From assembly GCF_006861795.1 (NCBI RefSeq), contig NZ_VDGH01000005.1, positions 62,001 to 126,000 of the forward strand: 64,000 bases of DNA, given 5' to 3'. Every line of letters starts with the position of its first letter. Position 1 is the first letter of the stretch. This DNA is from Psychrobacillus lasiicapitis. Lineage in GTDB: Bacteria; Bacillota; Bacilli; Bacillales_A; Planococcaceae. Of the stretch, positions 34,800-43,350 are shown piece after piece. Under the pieces are notes generated by a model that did no database searches, was not told the origin of the DNA, and worked only from the letters and a program-made list of their open reading frames with translations. A program made the position numbers and the translations under genes.

Positions 34800-36812
34800 T
34801 CAGTCCACTTGTTGAAAAATGACTTGTTCATCTTTTACTACATATCGACCATCACCAATGTAATAGGTACTTGGTACATATCGATATACTCTAAATTGCT
34901 GTCCTTTTTTCAAAACACGAGATGATTTTTTGTTTTTATTAATTGTTTCCCAAACAACAATATCTTCTAGAATTGTTACTTTCCCAATCTGGCCAGACTT
35001 CAATTCTAATCCCTTCCACATTATTCCTGACGATTTAGACCCAAATTGAGCATTTTTAATTAACATTTTTTTGGATGGCGTTTCATAGTTAATGGCACTT
35101 GTACGTTCAATCCATGTATTTCCTCCAAGTCCGAGCATTTGCGGAATCTCTTCATAAACCAAGTTGTAGTTGTCCACTTTTAAGTAATCTACTTTTATTA
35201 AACGATTGTTTAATTGCTTGTAAACTGGCACTATATTTTTTAGTTTCAAGCACCCTATAGCATTAAATACTAAACTCTCATGATAGCACTTTTGCAGATT
35301 TTCTTTTCCGTTATCTATCACCACAATATTCTCAATAGGTGGCGGATTGGGATTAGGGTTAGGGTTAGAATTAGGGTTATCATCTGGAGCAATATATTTT
35401 TTAATTATTACTTCTGTTGCTTTACTCTGGTTACCAGCAGCATCTGTTGCCGTTAAATATAGTATTGTGCCCGCTTTTTGTTTCTCTATCTCTACGGTAT
35501 ATTTCCCTTCGCTAGTAGTAATTGCTGTTCCTATTACTTTATTTCCAACTTTAACTGTGATTATCGACCCCACTTCTGCCGTACCTGTAATAGTCTTAGA
35601 AATTTCTATTACATCATTCACCGATGGCGATTCTGGTGGGGTCAAATCTTCAGGTGGAATATTACCAACTGTGAAGTCAGTGATATATCCCTGTGGTAAA
35701 TTATTGTATCCATCAAATAAAACAAGCTCATTTCCTGCTTTATCATTCAAAGTAATTTGTTGTAATTTCCAAAGTCCAAACTCAGCACCCTCCCTGACCT
35801 TATAACTCCCCATCCAATAATCCCCGGCTATATCATGATTAAGAGTTAAAGACGCAAAACTATTTTCTGAAGGACTTTTATAATAAAACAAAACTTCGTT
35901 TACACCAGACATATCATCCGTTACTTTTGCTTTTACCGTAACAGTTTCTCCTACTTTCACATTAAGTGGACTTACTTCAATATTTTCTATGACTGGGGGT
36001 GTTTTATCCCCGCCAGATTCATTCTCTATAGTGAAACTGGTAAGATCTTCATCAGGTAAATTATTATTATTTTTATGTAGATAAAGATCATTTCCTGCTT
36101 TATCTTCGATAAAAATAGAATCCAAAATCCATTTTCCACTTTCATCATTTGACTGGGCGAAATATATCCCTTCAAAAAGCCCTTCATTTTCCTTATACAG
36201 TCTGACAGATCTCCTACTATTTGATGATGGAGAAGAATAATTCATTGAGACATGCTCTACACCAGACATATCATCTGATACTTTCGCCTTTACCGTAACA
36301 TATTCCCCAACTTTTAAATTAAGCGGACTTACTTCAATATTATCTAGTACGGGTGGTGTTACATCTCCGCCAGTATCATTTTCAATGGTAATTATGGTAA
36401 GATCTTCATCGAGTACATTATTTTCTTTATTTACAGGTAGATGGTTAAATGCTTTATCACTTATTACCATATAATCAAAAGTCCATTTTCCATTCTCATC
36501 ATATGACTGTACAGTATATTTTCCTTCCCAAAATCCTTCATTGTTTTGGGAAAGATTAAATATCATCATTTTGTTTTGTGATGATGGTGAATTATAAACC
36601 ATACCTACATGCGCTACTCCCGACATATCATCCGTTACTTTCGCTTTTACTGTAATAGTTTCTCCAACTTTTACAGTAAGCGGACTTACTTCAATACTTT
36701 CTAGTACTGGTGGAGTTACATCTTCGTTAGCAAATACACTATCAACTGGCAATATTAGTGTATAGATTATACATAAAATCATCGTCATCGTTAGTAATAA
36801 TATCTTCTTCAC
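34800..36812 (-). CDS. Secreted multi-domain surface protein with three Ig-like repeats
   Basis: A 670-aa protein with a signal peptide (about 1-28, ending SVFA). There are three repeats of about 120 residues that begin TPPVLESIEVSPLTVKVGET and run to acidic LPDEDLTSFTIEN-type ends. A bacterial Ig-like domain follows (PPESPSVNDVIEISKTITG... through ATDAAGNQSKA), then an Asn-Pro repeat linker. The C-terminal module has WKGLELKSGQIGKVTILED and FRVYRYVPSTYYIG. No LPXTG anchor or membrane tail is visible. It is likely a wall-associated or released adhesin-type protein. The last module matches the Excalibur protein at 28390. Confidence 0.78.
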   Translation of the reverse strand: MKKILLLTMTMILCIIYTLILPVDSVFANEDVTPPVLESIEVSPLTVKVGETITVKAKVTDDMSGVAHVGMVYNSPSSQNKMMIFNLSQNNEGFWEGKYTVQSYDENGKWTFDYMVISDKAFNHLPVNKENNVLDEDLTIITIENDTGGDVTPPVLDNIEVSPLNLKVGEYVTVKAKVSDDMSGVEHVSMNYSSPSSNSRRSVRLYKENEGLFEGIYFAQSNDESGKWILDSIFIEDKAGNDLYLHKNNNNLPDEDLTSFTIENESGGDKTPPVIENIEVSPLNVKVGETVTVKAKVTDDMSGVNEVLFYYKSPSENSFASLTLNHDIAGDYWMGSYKVREGAEFGLWKLQQITLNDKAGNELVLFDGYNNLPQGYITDFTVGNIPPEDLTPPESPSVNDVIEISKTITGTAEVGSIITVKVGNKVIGTAITTSEGKYTVEIEKQKAGTILYLTATDAAGNQSKATEVIIKKYIAPDDNPNSNPNPNPNPPPIENIVVIDNGKENLQKCYHESLVFNAIGCLKLKNIVPVYKQLNNRLIKVDYLKVDNYNLVYEEIPQMLGLGGNTWIERTSAINYETPSKKMLIKNAQFGSKSSGIMWKGLELKSGQIGKVTILEDIVVWETINKNKKSSRVLKKGQQFRVYRYVPSTYYIGDGRYVVKDEQVIFQQVD

Positions 36813-37420
36813 AATCTTCCTCCTATTGTCTTTGTTTTAAATGATGTATTACTTCACTAAAATATTCTCTATCAATATAATCATTATTAATTACAAGTTT
36901 TTTTTAGTCCCCTGAGCTCATCTAAACCAGAATTTCTATCTAGAACTTCCATAACCGGCTTTTTGACTATGCACAAAAGATAAGTTAATTTTTTTCTCTG
37001 AATTAAAAGTACCTCTTCACTTAAGATAAATCTTCCCCCTTCTAGTCCACAAAATTATATAGCTTTTTGGGAAATATTTTGATGTTACTGTACAAGTTCA
37101 TCGACAAAGAGATTTACCAAGAATTGATCTGTTTGCAAGTAACCTTCACACTACAAAAATACCAGTTATTAACTTATTAGAATATAGAGAATATTTAGTA
37201 ATAGGTTAATTTTACCGTTAATATTTTAATTGTAAATACATACTAGGCATAATTTGTTTAGAGATGTTTAAAACATCAATTTTATCCATGTACCCTTCTT
37301 AGAACAAAATCATCCTTTATCTCCCCTTACAAATACACCTATTTCTAGAGCAATCAGATTAAAGAAGCAGATATTAGGTAACTATAGATACTATAGATTG
37401 TTAAAGGGGTTTGAAGCAGA
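36813..37420. other. 608-bp gap with decayed coding sequence
   Basis: Apart from the open fragment at 37063-37209 and the upstream region of the Mrr-like gene, I see no gene. On the minus strand around 36900-37045 an open frame (LSEEVLLIQRKKLTYLL) looks weakly coding but has no start. The stretch appears to be degraded DNA. Confidence 0.4.
37063..37209 (+). pseudogene. 3' fragment of an unknown gene
   Basis: A 48-residue open frame without start codon after a stop at 37060: LFGKYFDVTVQVHRQRDLPR, then IDLFASNLHTTKIPVINLLE, ending at TAA. Composition is coding-like and no ribosome site is present. It is read as the end of a lost gene upstream of the Mrr-like nuclease. The family is not recognised. 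Confidence 0.4.
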
Positions 37421-37975
37421 ATGAACAGTGAAGATAAAATATACGAAACATTAGCCTTAGGTATGTATCATCGTTTTTGCAGCATTGATAATTTGAGTCA
37501 GATCGGAAGCAATGTAAAAGAAAACCCAATAATGTTCGAAAGCTTTGTTGCACTAGTAATGGAAAATACACTTGGTGGTAAAGCTACTGTTACACAACCA
37601 TCTGGTGACTTTGGAGTAGATATAGTACACACACTTAAGAACAAAGATACGTACCTTGCCCAAGTTAAATGTTATAACCCTACTGATAAAATTAAATACG
37701 AACCAATTTCAATTCTCCATTCAAACATAGTAAAAAGAAATGCTGTTGGTGGCTACTTCGTTACTACGAGTGATTATAACGATAATGCCAAGAAATATGC
37801 AGAGGGTCTAAATATTAAGCTAATTAATGGTTTTGAATTGGCCCAGTATTGGCTAGGGGAAAAAGAAAGCTGGGTTCATGAAGCTAAAAACAAAACATTC
37901 TTAGAAGAATTGTTCAGTGGAATAGAGAGTTTTTTCGAAGAAATATACAATTCAATCGTGAAAAAAGTTAAATGA
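37421..37975 (+). CDS. Mrr-like restriction endonuclease
   Basis: A 184-aa cytosolic protein. Residues 45-140 match the Mrr_cat type PD-(D/E)xK fold: a helix with FESFVALVMENTL, then TQPSGDFGVDIVHTLKNKDT, then AQVKCYNP carrying the Q-x-K catalytic pair, and a helix before GGYFVTTSDY. Aspartate near residue 67 and lysine near residue 86 are the likely catalytic residues. No separate DNA-recognition domain is visible, so target choice is unclear. It is one of few plus-strand genes in the island; a GGGG-type site lies upstream. Confidence 0.75.
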   Translation: MNSEDKIYETLALGMYHRFCSIDNLSQIGSNVKENPIMFESFVALVMENTLGGKATVTQPSGDFGVDIVHTLKNKDTYLAQVKCYNPTDKIKYEPISILHSNIVKRNAVGGYFVTTSDYNDNAKKYAEGLNIKLINGFELAQYWLGEKESWVHEAKNKTFLEELFSGIESFFEEIYNSIVKKVK

Positions 37976-38052
37976 CTAGCTAAAGTTACCAACTAACTTC
38001 TCCATTTTAGACAACAAGGTTCTATTGAGGTAAAATACTTCTTTTATACATA

Positions 38053-38087
38053 TGTACGTTTTTACCTATAATAGGTTATTAATATAT
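38053..38087. repeat. 35-bp direct repeat, copy 1
   Basis: Identical to 38362-38396 over 35 bp. It contains the 13-bp palindrome ACCTATAATAGGT followed by TATTAATATAT. It lies in the 444-bp non-coding gap 37976-38419 downstream of the replication gene. Confidence 0.85.
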
Positions 38088-38281
38088 AGGATTTCGCAGT
38101 AATGACATTAAGCCTGCTAGAATCAATAACGTCTTTTAGCAAACATTCTCCCTAAATAAACTATTACGATATTTCATAAAGCCTTCAAACCAACAGTAAT
38201 TCTCATACCTAAGTATAAAAGCAAAGGAAGCACCTTCATTTGATACTTCCTCTAACTAATGTAATTTAGTTCGTGCAATCC

Positions 38282-38351
38282 TTGATTAGCATTATGTTTC
38301 CCCTTTTTGGGGGTCGTTGTTCTATTTAAGTTTTCACTTAAAGCTAATCAA
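38282..38351. repeat. Inverted repeat between the 35-bp repeats
   Basis: TTGATTAGC (38282-38290) and GCTAATCAA (38343-38351) flank a T-rich 52-nt interior. Together with the direct repeats it gives this gap an origin-like or operator-like look. It could also be part of a terminator for the replication gene. Confidence 0.45.
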
Positions 38352-38361
38352 AGATTTCACT

Positions 38362-38396
38362 TGTACGTTTTTACCTATAATAGGTTATTAATATAT
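38362..38396. repeat. 35-bp direct repeat, copy 2
   Basis: Same sequence as 38053-38087, 309 bp away, and 24 bp from the 3' end of the replication gene. Confidence 0.85.
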
Positions 38397-38419
38397 TGGT
38401 GGTGCGTTAGCATCCAACT

Positions 38420-39901
38420 TTAACTAATTTGCTTTACAAGATTCTCATATTGTCTTCTAGGTAACATCTTCTGTAAAGTCTTTTTATCAAAGAAGTGTAT
38501 AATGCAAGAATTAAAGGAATCAGAATAGTTCAAACCATTACACACTACTTTAAATGAAGAATCTTTTTCTTCTTCATATTCAATATTCATTTTATAAACG
38601 TTTGGTTTTTTTTCCTTTTTTATTACCTTACCATGCTCATTTCGTACATGGCGATTACGTTCAATTATTTCTATAACTCCGTTTTGTTCAAGTACATCAA
38701 TCAAATTTCGTGTTGTTTTTTCTGCTAAACCGCTCGCTTCGCTCATTTGCCTAAATACCATATAAAAATTGCCATTCTTCATTGCATATCTTTTACTATG
38801 TATGAGTAAGCAATAGGTCAACAGCTTTTCATTTTTACTTTTCAATTGCAATATCTGTCTCATTTCCTCATATGTAACGAATAAATCCTTTTCTTCTATC
38901 GTTAAACTTACCTCATTTTCGTAGATGTACTTGACGCTAGATTGTATATCTTTAATACAATCTTCCCATTTAGTTGTATAACACCTTGTATCTTGTTCAC
39001 TCAGCCACTCAACCAATTTCTTGTAATTTTCTTCTTCCGTTAAGCCTTGATGACGAAAATATTTTGCTAATTTAAATAATGAATTATGTCTCATGCCTGT
39101 TGTGGTTAATCCTGTATGTAACAATTTTTCGATTGCTTCAATCGTTTCCTGTTCACCTATGTTTTCCCTATATATTTTTAAGGGTGTATACTTGCTATCA
39201 ATAAATCCTCTTACTTCTTCAACCTCTCTAACTTCTTTTTCTTCAACCATATCACGTTCACGCTCTAAGATATTGTAAATAGTCCCAATGTCCATTTGTT
39301 TAATCTTGAGAATATATTGCACATTTCGAATTGGCTTTAAACCTTTGTAATAATCCACATACCAACAACGGGGTTTACGCTTATTTTTAAAGTTAATTCC
39401 TAGCGGTAGTTTTACCCCCTGTCTCATTCCATTAGGTCGGTACTCTACCTCTCCATAATCAATCTTTAACAATTCTGATTTATTCATGGTCAACAAATAT
39501 AACTCGTGAGCCAATTCGTTTTTAATTGGTTCATTGAAATATAAATCAACATGATAACCTTTGTTGCCACTTATAGAAATATGAATTTCCTCATTCTGTA
39601 TACCAAGTTCCATTAGTGCATTTACTAGACGATAAACGGTCCATTTAGCTTTTACCTTATCTTTAACATCTATATCAAAACATATAAATTTTGTGTGATA
39701 GGTAGAAGAAAAGACACCTAATGTTGCTTTTCCATCTATATGCCTCTGTACAACATAGTCGTTTAAAGGAAATACCTTTTCATTTTTATAACTGTTAAAA
39801 GTTTGATAATTACCATGTTCAGATAGAATCAAATACTGATACCTCGCCATAATAAACAGCTCATTTATTTTTTTTATTATATCCTTATTTTTATTAGACA
39901 T
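38420..39901 (-). CDS. AEP primase-type replication initiation protein
   Basis: 493 aa. The N-terminal domain (about 15-210) shows the archaeo-eukaryotic primase pattern. FDID (75-78) supplies the metal-binding acidic pair, SGNKGYH (111-117) the histidine motif, and EYRPNGMRQGVKLPLGI a third conserved block, as in TOTE-type primases. The C-terminal part (from about 340) has a winged-helix look, EASGLAEKTTRNLIDVLEQN, suitable for origin binding. No helicase domain is present, so host helicase is probably used. It is likely the replication protein of the island. AGAGGA precedes the ATG. Confidence 0.78.
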   Translation of the reverse strand: MSNKNKDIIKKINELFIMARYQYLILSEHGNYQTFNSYKNEKVFPLNDYVVQRHIDGKATLGVFSSTYHTKFICFDIDVKDKVKAKWTVYRLVNALMELGIQNEEIHISISGNKGYHVDLYFNEPIKNELAHELYLLTMNKSELLKIDYGEVEYRPNGMRQGVKLPLGINFKNKRKPRCWYVDYYKGLKPIRNVQYILKIKQMDIGTIYNILERERDMVEEKEVREVEEVRGFIDSKYTPLKIYRENIGEQETIEAIEKLLHTGLTTTGMRHNSLFKLAKYFRHQGLTEEENYKKLVEWLSEQDTRCYTTKWEDCIKDIQSSVKYIYENEVSLTIEEKDLFVTYEEMRQILQLKSKNEKLLTYCLLIHSKRYAMKNGNFYMVFRQMSEASGLAEKTTRNLIDVLEQNGVIEIIERNRHVRNEHGKVIKKEKKPNVYKMNIEYEEEKDSSFKVVCNGLNYSDSFNSCIIHFFDKKTLQKMLPRRQYENLVKQIS

Positions 39902-40132
39902 ATTATTCCTCTTTTCTCTTTATAAAGATAAAAGAGGTAACTCCATATATGTTTAATTGTTATGTATGTTCCTTTTCATTTCTCTCTTAATATTTCTTTT
40001 GTTTTATGTTTTTGGAATAACCCCTTCTAAACTGATAAAAGTATATTCTCTACTTAATTAATCCTAATTTCTGATATCAACTACATGCTTTATCAAAAAC
40101 TTATGATGATATTTTCCCCAAATACTATAACA

Positions 40133-40252
40133 TTACAATTCGCCATCAAATTCGTATACTTCTTTATATGGATGGCTTTCAACATAAAAAATAAGATGAT
40201 TAATCATTCGCAGAAAATTTTCTTCTTCACTTGATGTGTCAGAAAGACCCAT
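40133..40252 (-). other. 39-codon overlapping ORF or frameshifted C-terminus
   Basis: The +2 frame at the end of the 92-aa gene at 40204 encodes MGLSDTSSEEENFLRMINHL and ends SHPYKEVYEFDGEL. It overlaps that gene by 49 bp and crosses an A-rich run. Either a coupled small protein, or the true C-terminus of the upstream gene reached by a frameshift (programmed, mutational or a sequencing error). Confidence 0.4.
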
Positions 40253-40482
40253 TTTTTATCTCTCTCAATCTGTTTGACTCTCAAATCAAAATATTTTTTC
40301 AACTTCTTAATATCTTTTTTAGTTAGTAGTAAGACATCACAACCATTCCCATACTTCTCCCCAGCTGTATAGCGCTTCAATCCTCCTATTTTTAACATAT
40401 CATGAATCAAGTACAAATTAGATGGTTCGTTTAAAGTATATTTATAAACTAAATCTTCTCCACAATCAATATAGCGTCCCAT
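40204..40482 (-). CDS. Small conserved-looking protein upstream of the replication gene
   Basis: A 92-aa basic protein: MGRYIDCGEDLVYKYTLNEP, LKRYTAGEKYGNGCDVLLLT, then a lysine-rich helix. An AAAGGAG site precedes the ATG. It has no signal peptide or membrane segment. It is 300 bp upstream of the primase gene and may belong to the same operon. The C-terminus may continue in another frame (see 40133). Family not recognised. Confidence 0.6.
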   Translation of the reverse strand: MGRYIDCGEDLVYKYTLNEPSNLYLIHDMLKIGGLKRYTAGEKYGNGCDVLLLTKKDIKKLKKYFDLRVKQIERDKKWVFLTHQVKKKIFCE

Positions 40483-40605
40483 AATATCATTCTCCTTTTT
40501 ATTGTTAATTAACCTCTCTAAATACGCAGACTACAAATTCAAAAAAATAATAACTAAGTTTTCTAACCCCCCTACAAATATTAATTAATCTTTTTTATAA
40601 ATCTG

Positions 40606-40635
40606 TTGACAAAAGATAATGGCTTGATGTATAGT
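40606..40635 (+). promoter_or_regulatory. Promoter of the predicted small RNA
   Basis: TTGACA, 18 bp, TATAGT on the plus strand, a near-consensus SigA promoter. It is divergent from the replication operon and followed 100 bp later by a strong terminator, with no ORF between. Confidence 0.7.
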
Positions 40636-40641
40636 TATATT

Positions 40642-40767
40642 AAGATGCAATACTTGTGTCAAACTTCATTATTTTGAGAAGTATTACAAATATACCATTT
40701 TATCTTCTATTTGTCAAATTAGATTGTTGTGATAACCTCTCTATTCATAGAGAGGCTTTTTTATTTT
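40642..40767 (+). ncRNA. Predicted island-encoded small RNA of about 125 nt
   Basis: The interval from a good promoter to a strong terminator has no coding capacity with a ribosome site. A 5' hairpin is evident: AATACTT (40649-40655) pairs with AAGTATT (40679-40685), with inner TCAAA/TTTGA. A U-rich single-stranded stretch and the terminator hairpin follow. It may control the divergent replication operon or act in trans. Existence is inferred from sequence only. Confidence 0.5.
40736..40767 (+). terminator. Terminator of the predicted small RNA
   Basis: CCTCTCT pairs with AGAGAGG around ATTCAT, followed by CTTTTTTATTTT. Confidence 0.92.
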
Positions 40768-40824
40768 GTATTCAAAATTTCGCCAGCACACATACCAACA
40801 TACAATAATAGGGCTATTTTTCTA

Positions 40825-40887
40825 AGGGGTTTTTCGTCGGATATATCAATATAATACTAATATGTCCTGCAAAAAAACTCTTCTATA
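40825..40887. repeat. Palindromic repeat, copy 2 (diverged)
   Basis: Same orientation and layout as 23601-23663: flanking AAGGGGTTTTT and CTCTTCTATA, and a decayed palindrome around CGGATATAT and ATATGTCC. It lies 2.6 kb from the right island end. Confidence 0.55.
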
Positions 40888-41114
40888 AGTTACTGTACGT
40901 GAAAGACATGTCTATTAAGAGTATTTTCATTAATCTCATACGTGGATAAACTAATTACTGATGCGACGATCGACAACTTTTTAGATTTACACGTTGCAAA
41001 TCTTATTTTAAATACAAAAACACCCCTAACATTTAAAAGTGTTTTTGATGTTTGATATTTAAGTGCAACCTATAAAATTTCATTATTTGTTGCACCTGTC
41101 AAAAACCTTTTATC

Positions 41115-41222
41115 ATTTTGGCTAGTTACTTAAATCAACAATAAAAGACAATATCTAATATATTATATGTATTAGTCTTTAAATCATTGTATTAGTTATT
41201 GGTTTAAGTAACGAGCCAAAAT
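41115..41222. repeat. 108-bp element with 24-bp imperfect terminal inverted repeats
   Basis: ATTTTGGCTAGTTACTTAAA at the left and TTTAAGTAACGAGCCAAAAT at the right pair with two mismatches over 24 bp. The interior can form AAAGAC/GTCTTT pairs and is AT-rich. It sits just downstream of the lipoprotein gene at 41263, so it may be a terminator, a MITE-like element or a single-strand origin. The remainder of the 780-bp gap 40483-41262 holds the predicted RNA, the palindromic repeat and a weak hairpin at 41017-41047. Confidence 0.6.
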
Positions 41223-41262
41223 AAAAAGACGGGCAAATGAATAACCCATCTCGCCATACTGC

Positions 41263-41874
41263 TTATTTAGAATCATTTCCTATTTGTACAAATTCCTCAT
41301 GCATTGTTTGTTTACCTATAACAAAATGCTCTAACGCCTTGCTTGTCAATTCTGCATCTTTAGTTAGAATACTATCGTTAAAAGCTATCGTACCGTTAAG
41401 ATATTCCTCTGTAGCTTTAGCTATTAGCTCATGTGACAACTCAAATCTCTCTGGTGGAATTATGCTCTGAACTTGTTCTAAATTATCTCTAAGCGCATAT
41501 TCAACTTCATCTAGCTTGGATAGATATTCGCTTGCGCCTGAAATTTGAGAATTAGTACCTGCCATCGTTACCAATGTAGTAACTGCATCAATGTTGTTAG
41601 ATATATAGCTAGTTGCTTCTGACATAGCATCAGTATAATCAGATACACTCATTTCCTCTTGTACAACTGGCTCTTCTTGCACAACAGGTTCTAATTCAAT
41701 TGGCTCCTCTACTTCTACTGCTTCCTTTTTAGAAACCTCGACAATCTCTGTCTGACTCTCTTTACTTACTTCTTCTGCGCCATTCTCATCAATAACTCCT
41801 ACTTCACTACAAGCAGTCATCAATGCTAAAACCATAGCTAGCAATGTTACGTTAAGTGATTTCTTCATCTTCAT
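41263..41874 (-). CDS. Putative lipoprotein of unknown function
   Basis: About 203 aa. Short basic N-terminus, hydrophobic segment VTLLAMVLALM and lipobox MTAC predict a membrane-anchored lipoprotein. An acidic Glu/Val-rich spacer with two EPVVQEE repeats follows. The C-terminal domain (about 80-203) is all-helical, ending EHFVIGKQTMHEEFVQIG. The start at ATG 41872-41874 has AAAGGAG at 7 bp spacing; the ATG two codons earlier is too close to the site. No known family. It could act in surface exclusion or be an immunity-type lipoprotein; this is speculation. Confidence 0.65.
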   Translation of the reverse strand: MKMKKSLNVTLLAMVLALMTACSEVGVIDENGAEEVSKESQTEIVEVSKKEAVEVEEPIELEPVVQEEPVVQEEMSVSDYTDAMSEATSYISNNIDAVTTLVTMAGTNSQISGASEYLSKLDEVEYALRDNLEQVQSIIPPERFELSHELIAKATEEYLNGTIAFNDSILTKDAELTSKALEHFVIGKQTMHEEFVQIGNDSK

Positions 41875-42305
41875 ACACATTTCTCCTTTTATGTTTAATC
41901 ATTTGAAATGATTATTAACATGTTATTTTTGTTATTGATTGCAACCATTCTTTCTGTTTTTACAGTTTTGTTTTTGGAAACGAAGCTACCATTTACAGCC
42001 TTTACCTCTTTAGCTACAACCTCTTCTCTGCTTCGAAATTCGAATTTATTATACAATGTTGATTGGAAAAACTTTCAATACCCTCCATTAACTTAGAGAA
42101 CACAAATAAAATATATCTCCCAAAGAATCACACGTAATAATTATGTCTATAAAGAGTGTTTTACAATCATTTATCCCCTTTCATACGGTGTAATTATTGA
42201 CAGGAATGAGTAGCTATAAGTATATCTACAACTTTATTAGCATCTTTCATAACTACTTCGAAAAAGTCATTCAAATAGAAAATAAAAAGAATCCAGTCAA
42301 CAATA
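41875..42305. other. 431-bp gap between lipoprotein and integrase
   Basis: Apart from the lipoprotein leader region I see nothing convincing. A 62-codon plus-strand frame from 41908 starts with a hydrophobic segment but has no ribosome site. Confidence 0.4.
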
Positions 42306-43280
42306 TTATAGGTATTCCCTTAAATCAGATGCGACCTGTTCTACATCTAAATCTAAATATTGAGTAGTCACACCGAGATCTGAGTGTCCTAGTGCTTTAC
42401 TAATGAGAGCTACATTCGCTCCCTTGTTCAACAAATTCTTGGCATAAGCTCGTCTAAGTGCATGTGCATTGATGTTTGTTAAGCCATATTTTTTACTATA
42501 CTTTGTCAATTGCTTTGAGATTGCGTTATTTGTTGATTTTGTATTTAACGATGTTCCTTTTGTTGAAATGAAAACATTTTTATTCTGCTCATTATAGTGA
42601 CTCCGTATCTTTTGGTTTTGCTGAATTAGTATTTGTAGCAACTTAAGTAATTGATTATCAAGAGGCAATTTTAAAAACTGATGATTCTTTAGAATAGCCC
42701 CATCCATATAAATAACCATGTTATTGAAATCGATATGCTTCTCTTCTAGCTGTCCTAAAGTATTGATTCGAATGCCTGTTTTGTACATAGTAAGTACCGC
42801 TACTGCATCACGTAAGCCTACGAAGGTATTTAAATCTAACAATGACAATAAGATTTGTATATCCTTCTCATCTGCTCCCTTTTTAACCTTCTTATCGACC
42901 TTTACAGACACCATTTGCCAAAACTTAGACTCATACCACCCATTATTGAAACACTTGCTTAAAAATGATTTTAAAGCCTTAAGTCTAGTCAGCTTTGTTT
43001 GGTTCGACACTTGCATTTGTTCAAGCCATCCATAGATTGTATTAAGCGTAATATCCGACAGATACTGAACATCTTGAACTTTCCTGAAGCCTCTTATAAT
43101 AGTCTCATAATCTTTGATAGTCCGATGCCTGTAGCCACTCGCTGTCATCTGCTGAACAATGATTCCTGATGCTTCATCAATAGTTCTTGAATTAACCCTC
43201 TGTGAACCGGTTTGCTCGGGAACTAACATAATACTATCTAAATCAATATTCACGTCAAACAGCCCTGTTTTCTTTGTCAT
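42306..43280 (-). CDS. Tyrosine recombinase/integrase of the island
   Basis: 324 aa. The N-terminal core-binding (SAM-like) domain is near 45-130, with the pattern YRHRTIKDYETIIRGFRKVQ. The catalytic domain has the first arginine in TGIRINTLGQL, HALRRAYAKNLL with His and Arg, LGHSDLGVTTQYL with the second His and the tyrosine nucleophile. All catalytic residues are present. ATG at 43278-43280 follows GGAGG; the longer frame is not supported. It lies 156 bp from the right tRNA-Arg repeat, typical for an integrase beside its attachment site, with no excisionase recognised. Confidence 0.9.
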   Translation of the reverse strand: MTKKTGLFDVNIDLDSIMLVPEQTGSQRVNSRTIDEASGIIVQQMTASGYRHRTIKDYETIIRGFRKVQDVQYLSDITLNTIYGWLEQMQVSNQTKLTRLKALKSFLSKCFNNGWYESKFWQMVSVKVDKKVKKGADEKDIQILLSLLDLNTFVGLRDAVAVLTMYKTGIRINTLGQLEEKHIDFNNMVIYMDGAILKNHQFLKLPLDNQLLKLLQILIQQNQKIRSHYNEQNKNVFISTKGTSLNTKSTNNAISKQLTKYSKKYGLTNINAHALRRAYAKNLLNKGANVALISKALGHSDLGVTTQYLDLDVEQVASDLREYL

Positions 43281-43350
43281 AACAAAAAATCCTCCATTCA
43301 ATTGAATTAGAAGATAGTTTCGGTATAAATTTACATAAAATGACAGGGAT

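Noticed and set aside
35347-35376. Telomere-like TTAGGG repeats
   Set aside because: They are the reverse complement of codons for the Asn-Pro linker of the surface protein at 34800; the reading frame explains them fully.
41908-42096. 62-codon plus-strand ORF with a hydrophobic start
   Set aside because: No ribosome site, and it overlaps no recognised motif; kept out of the gene list.
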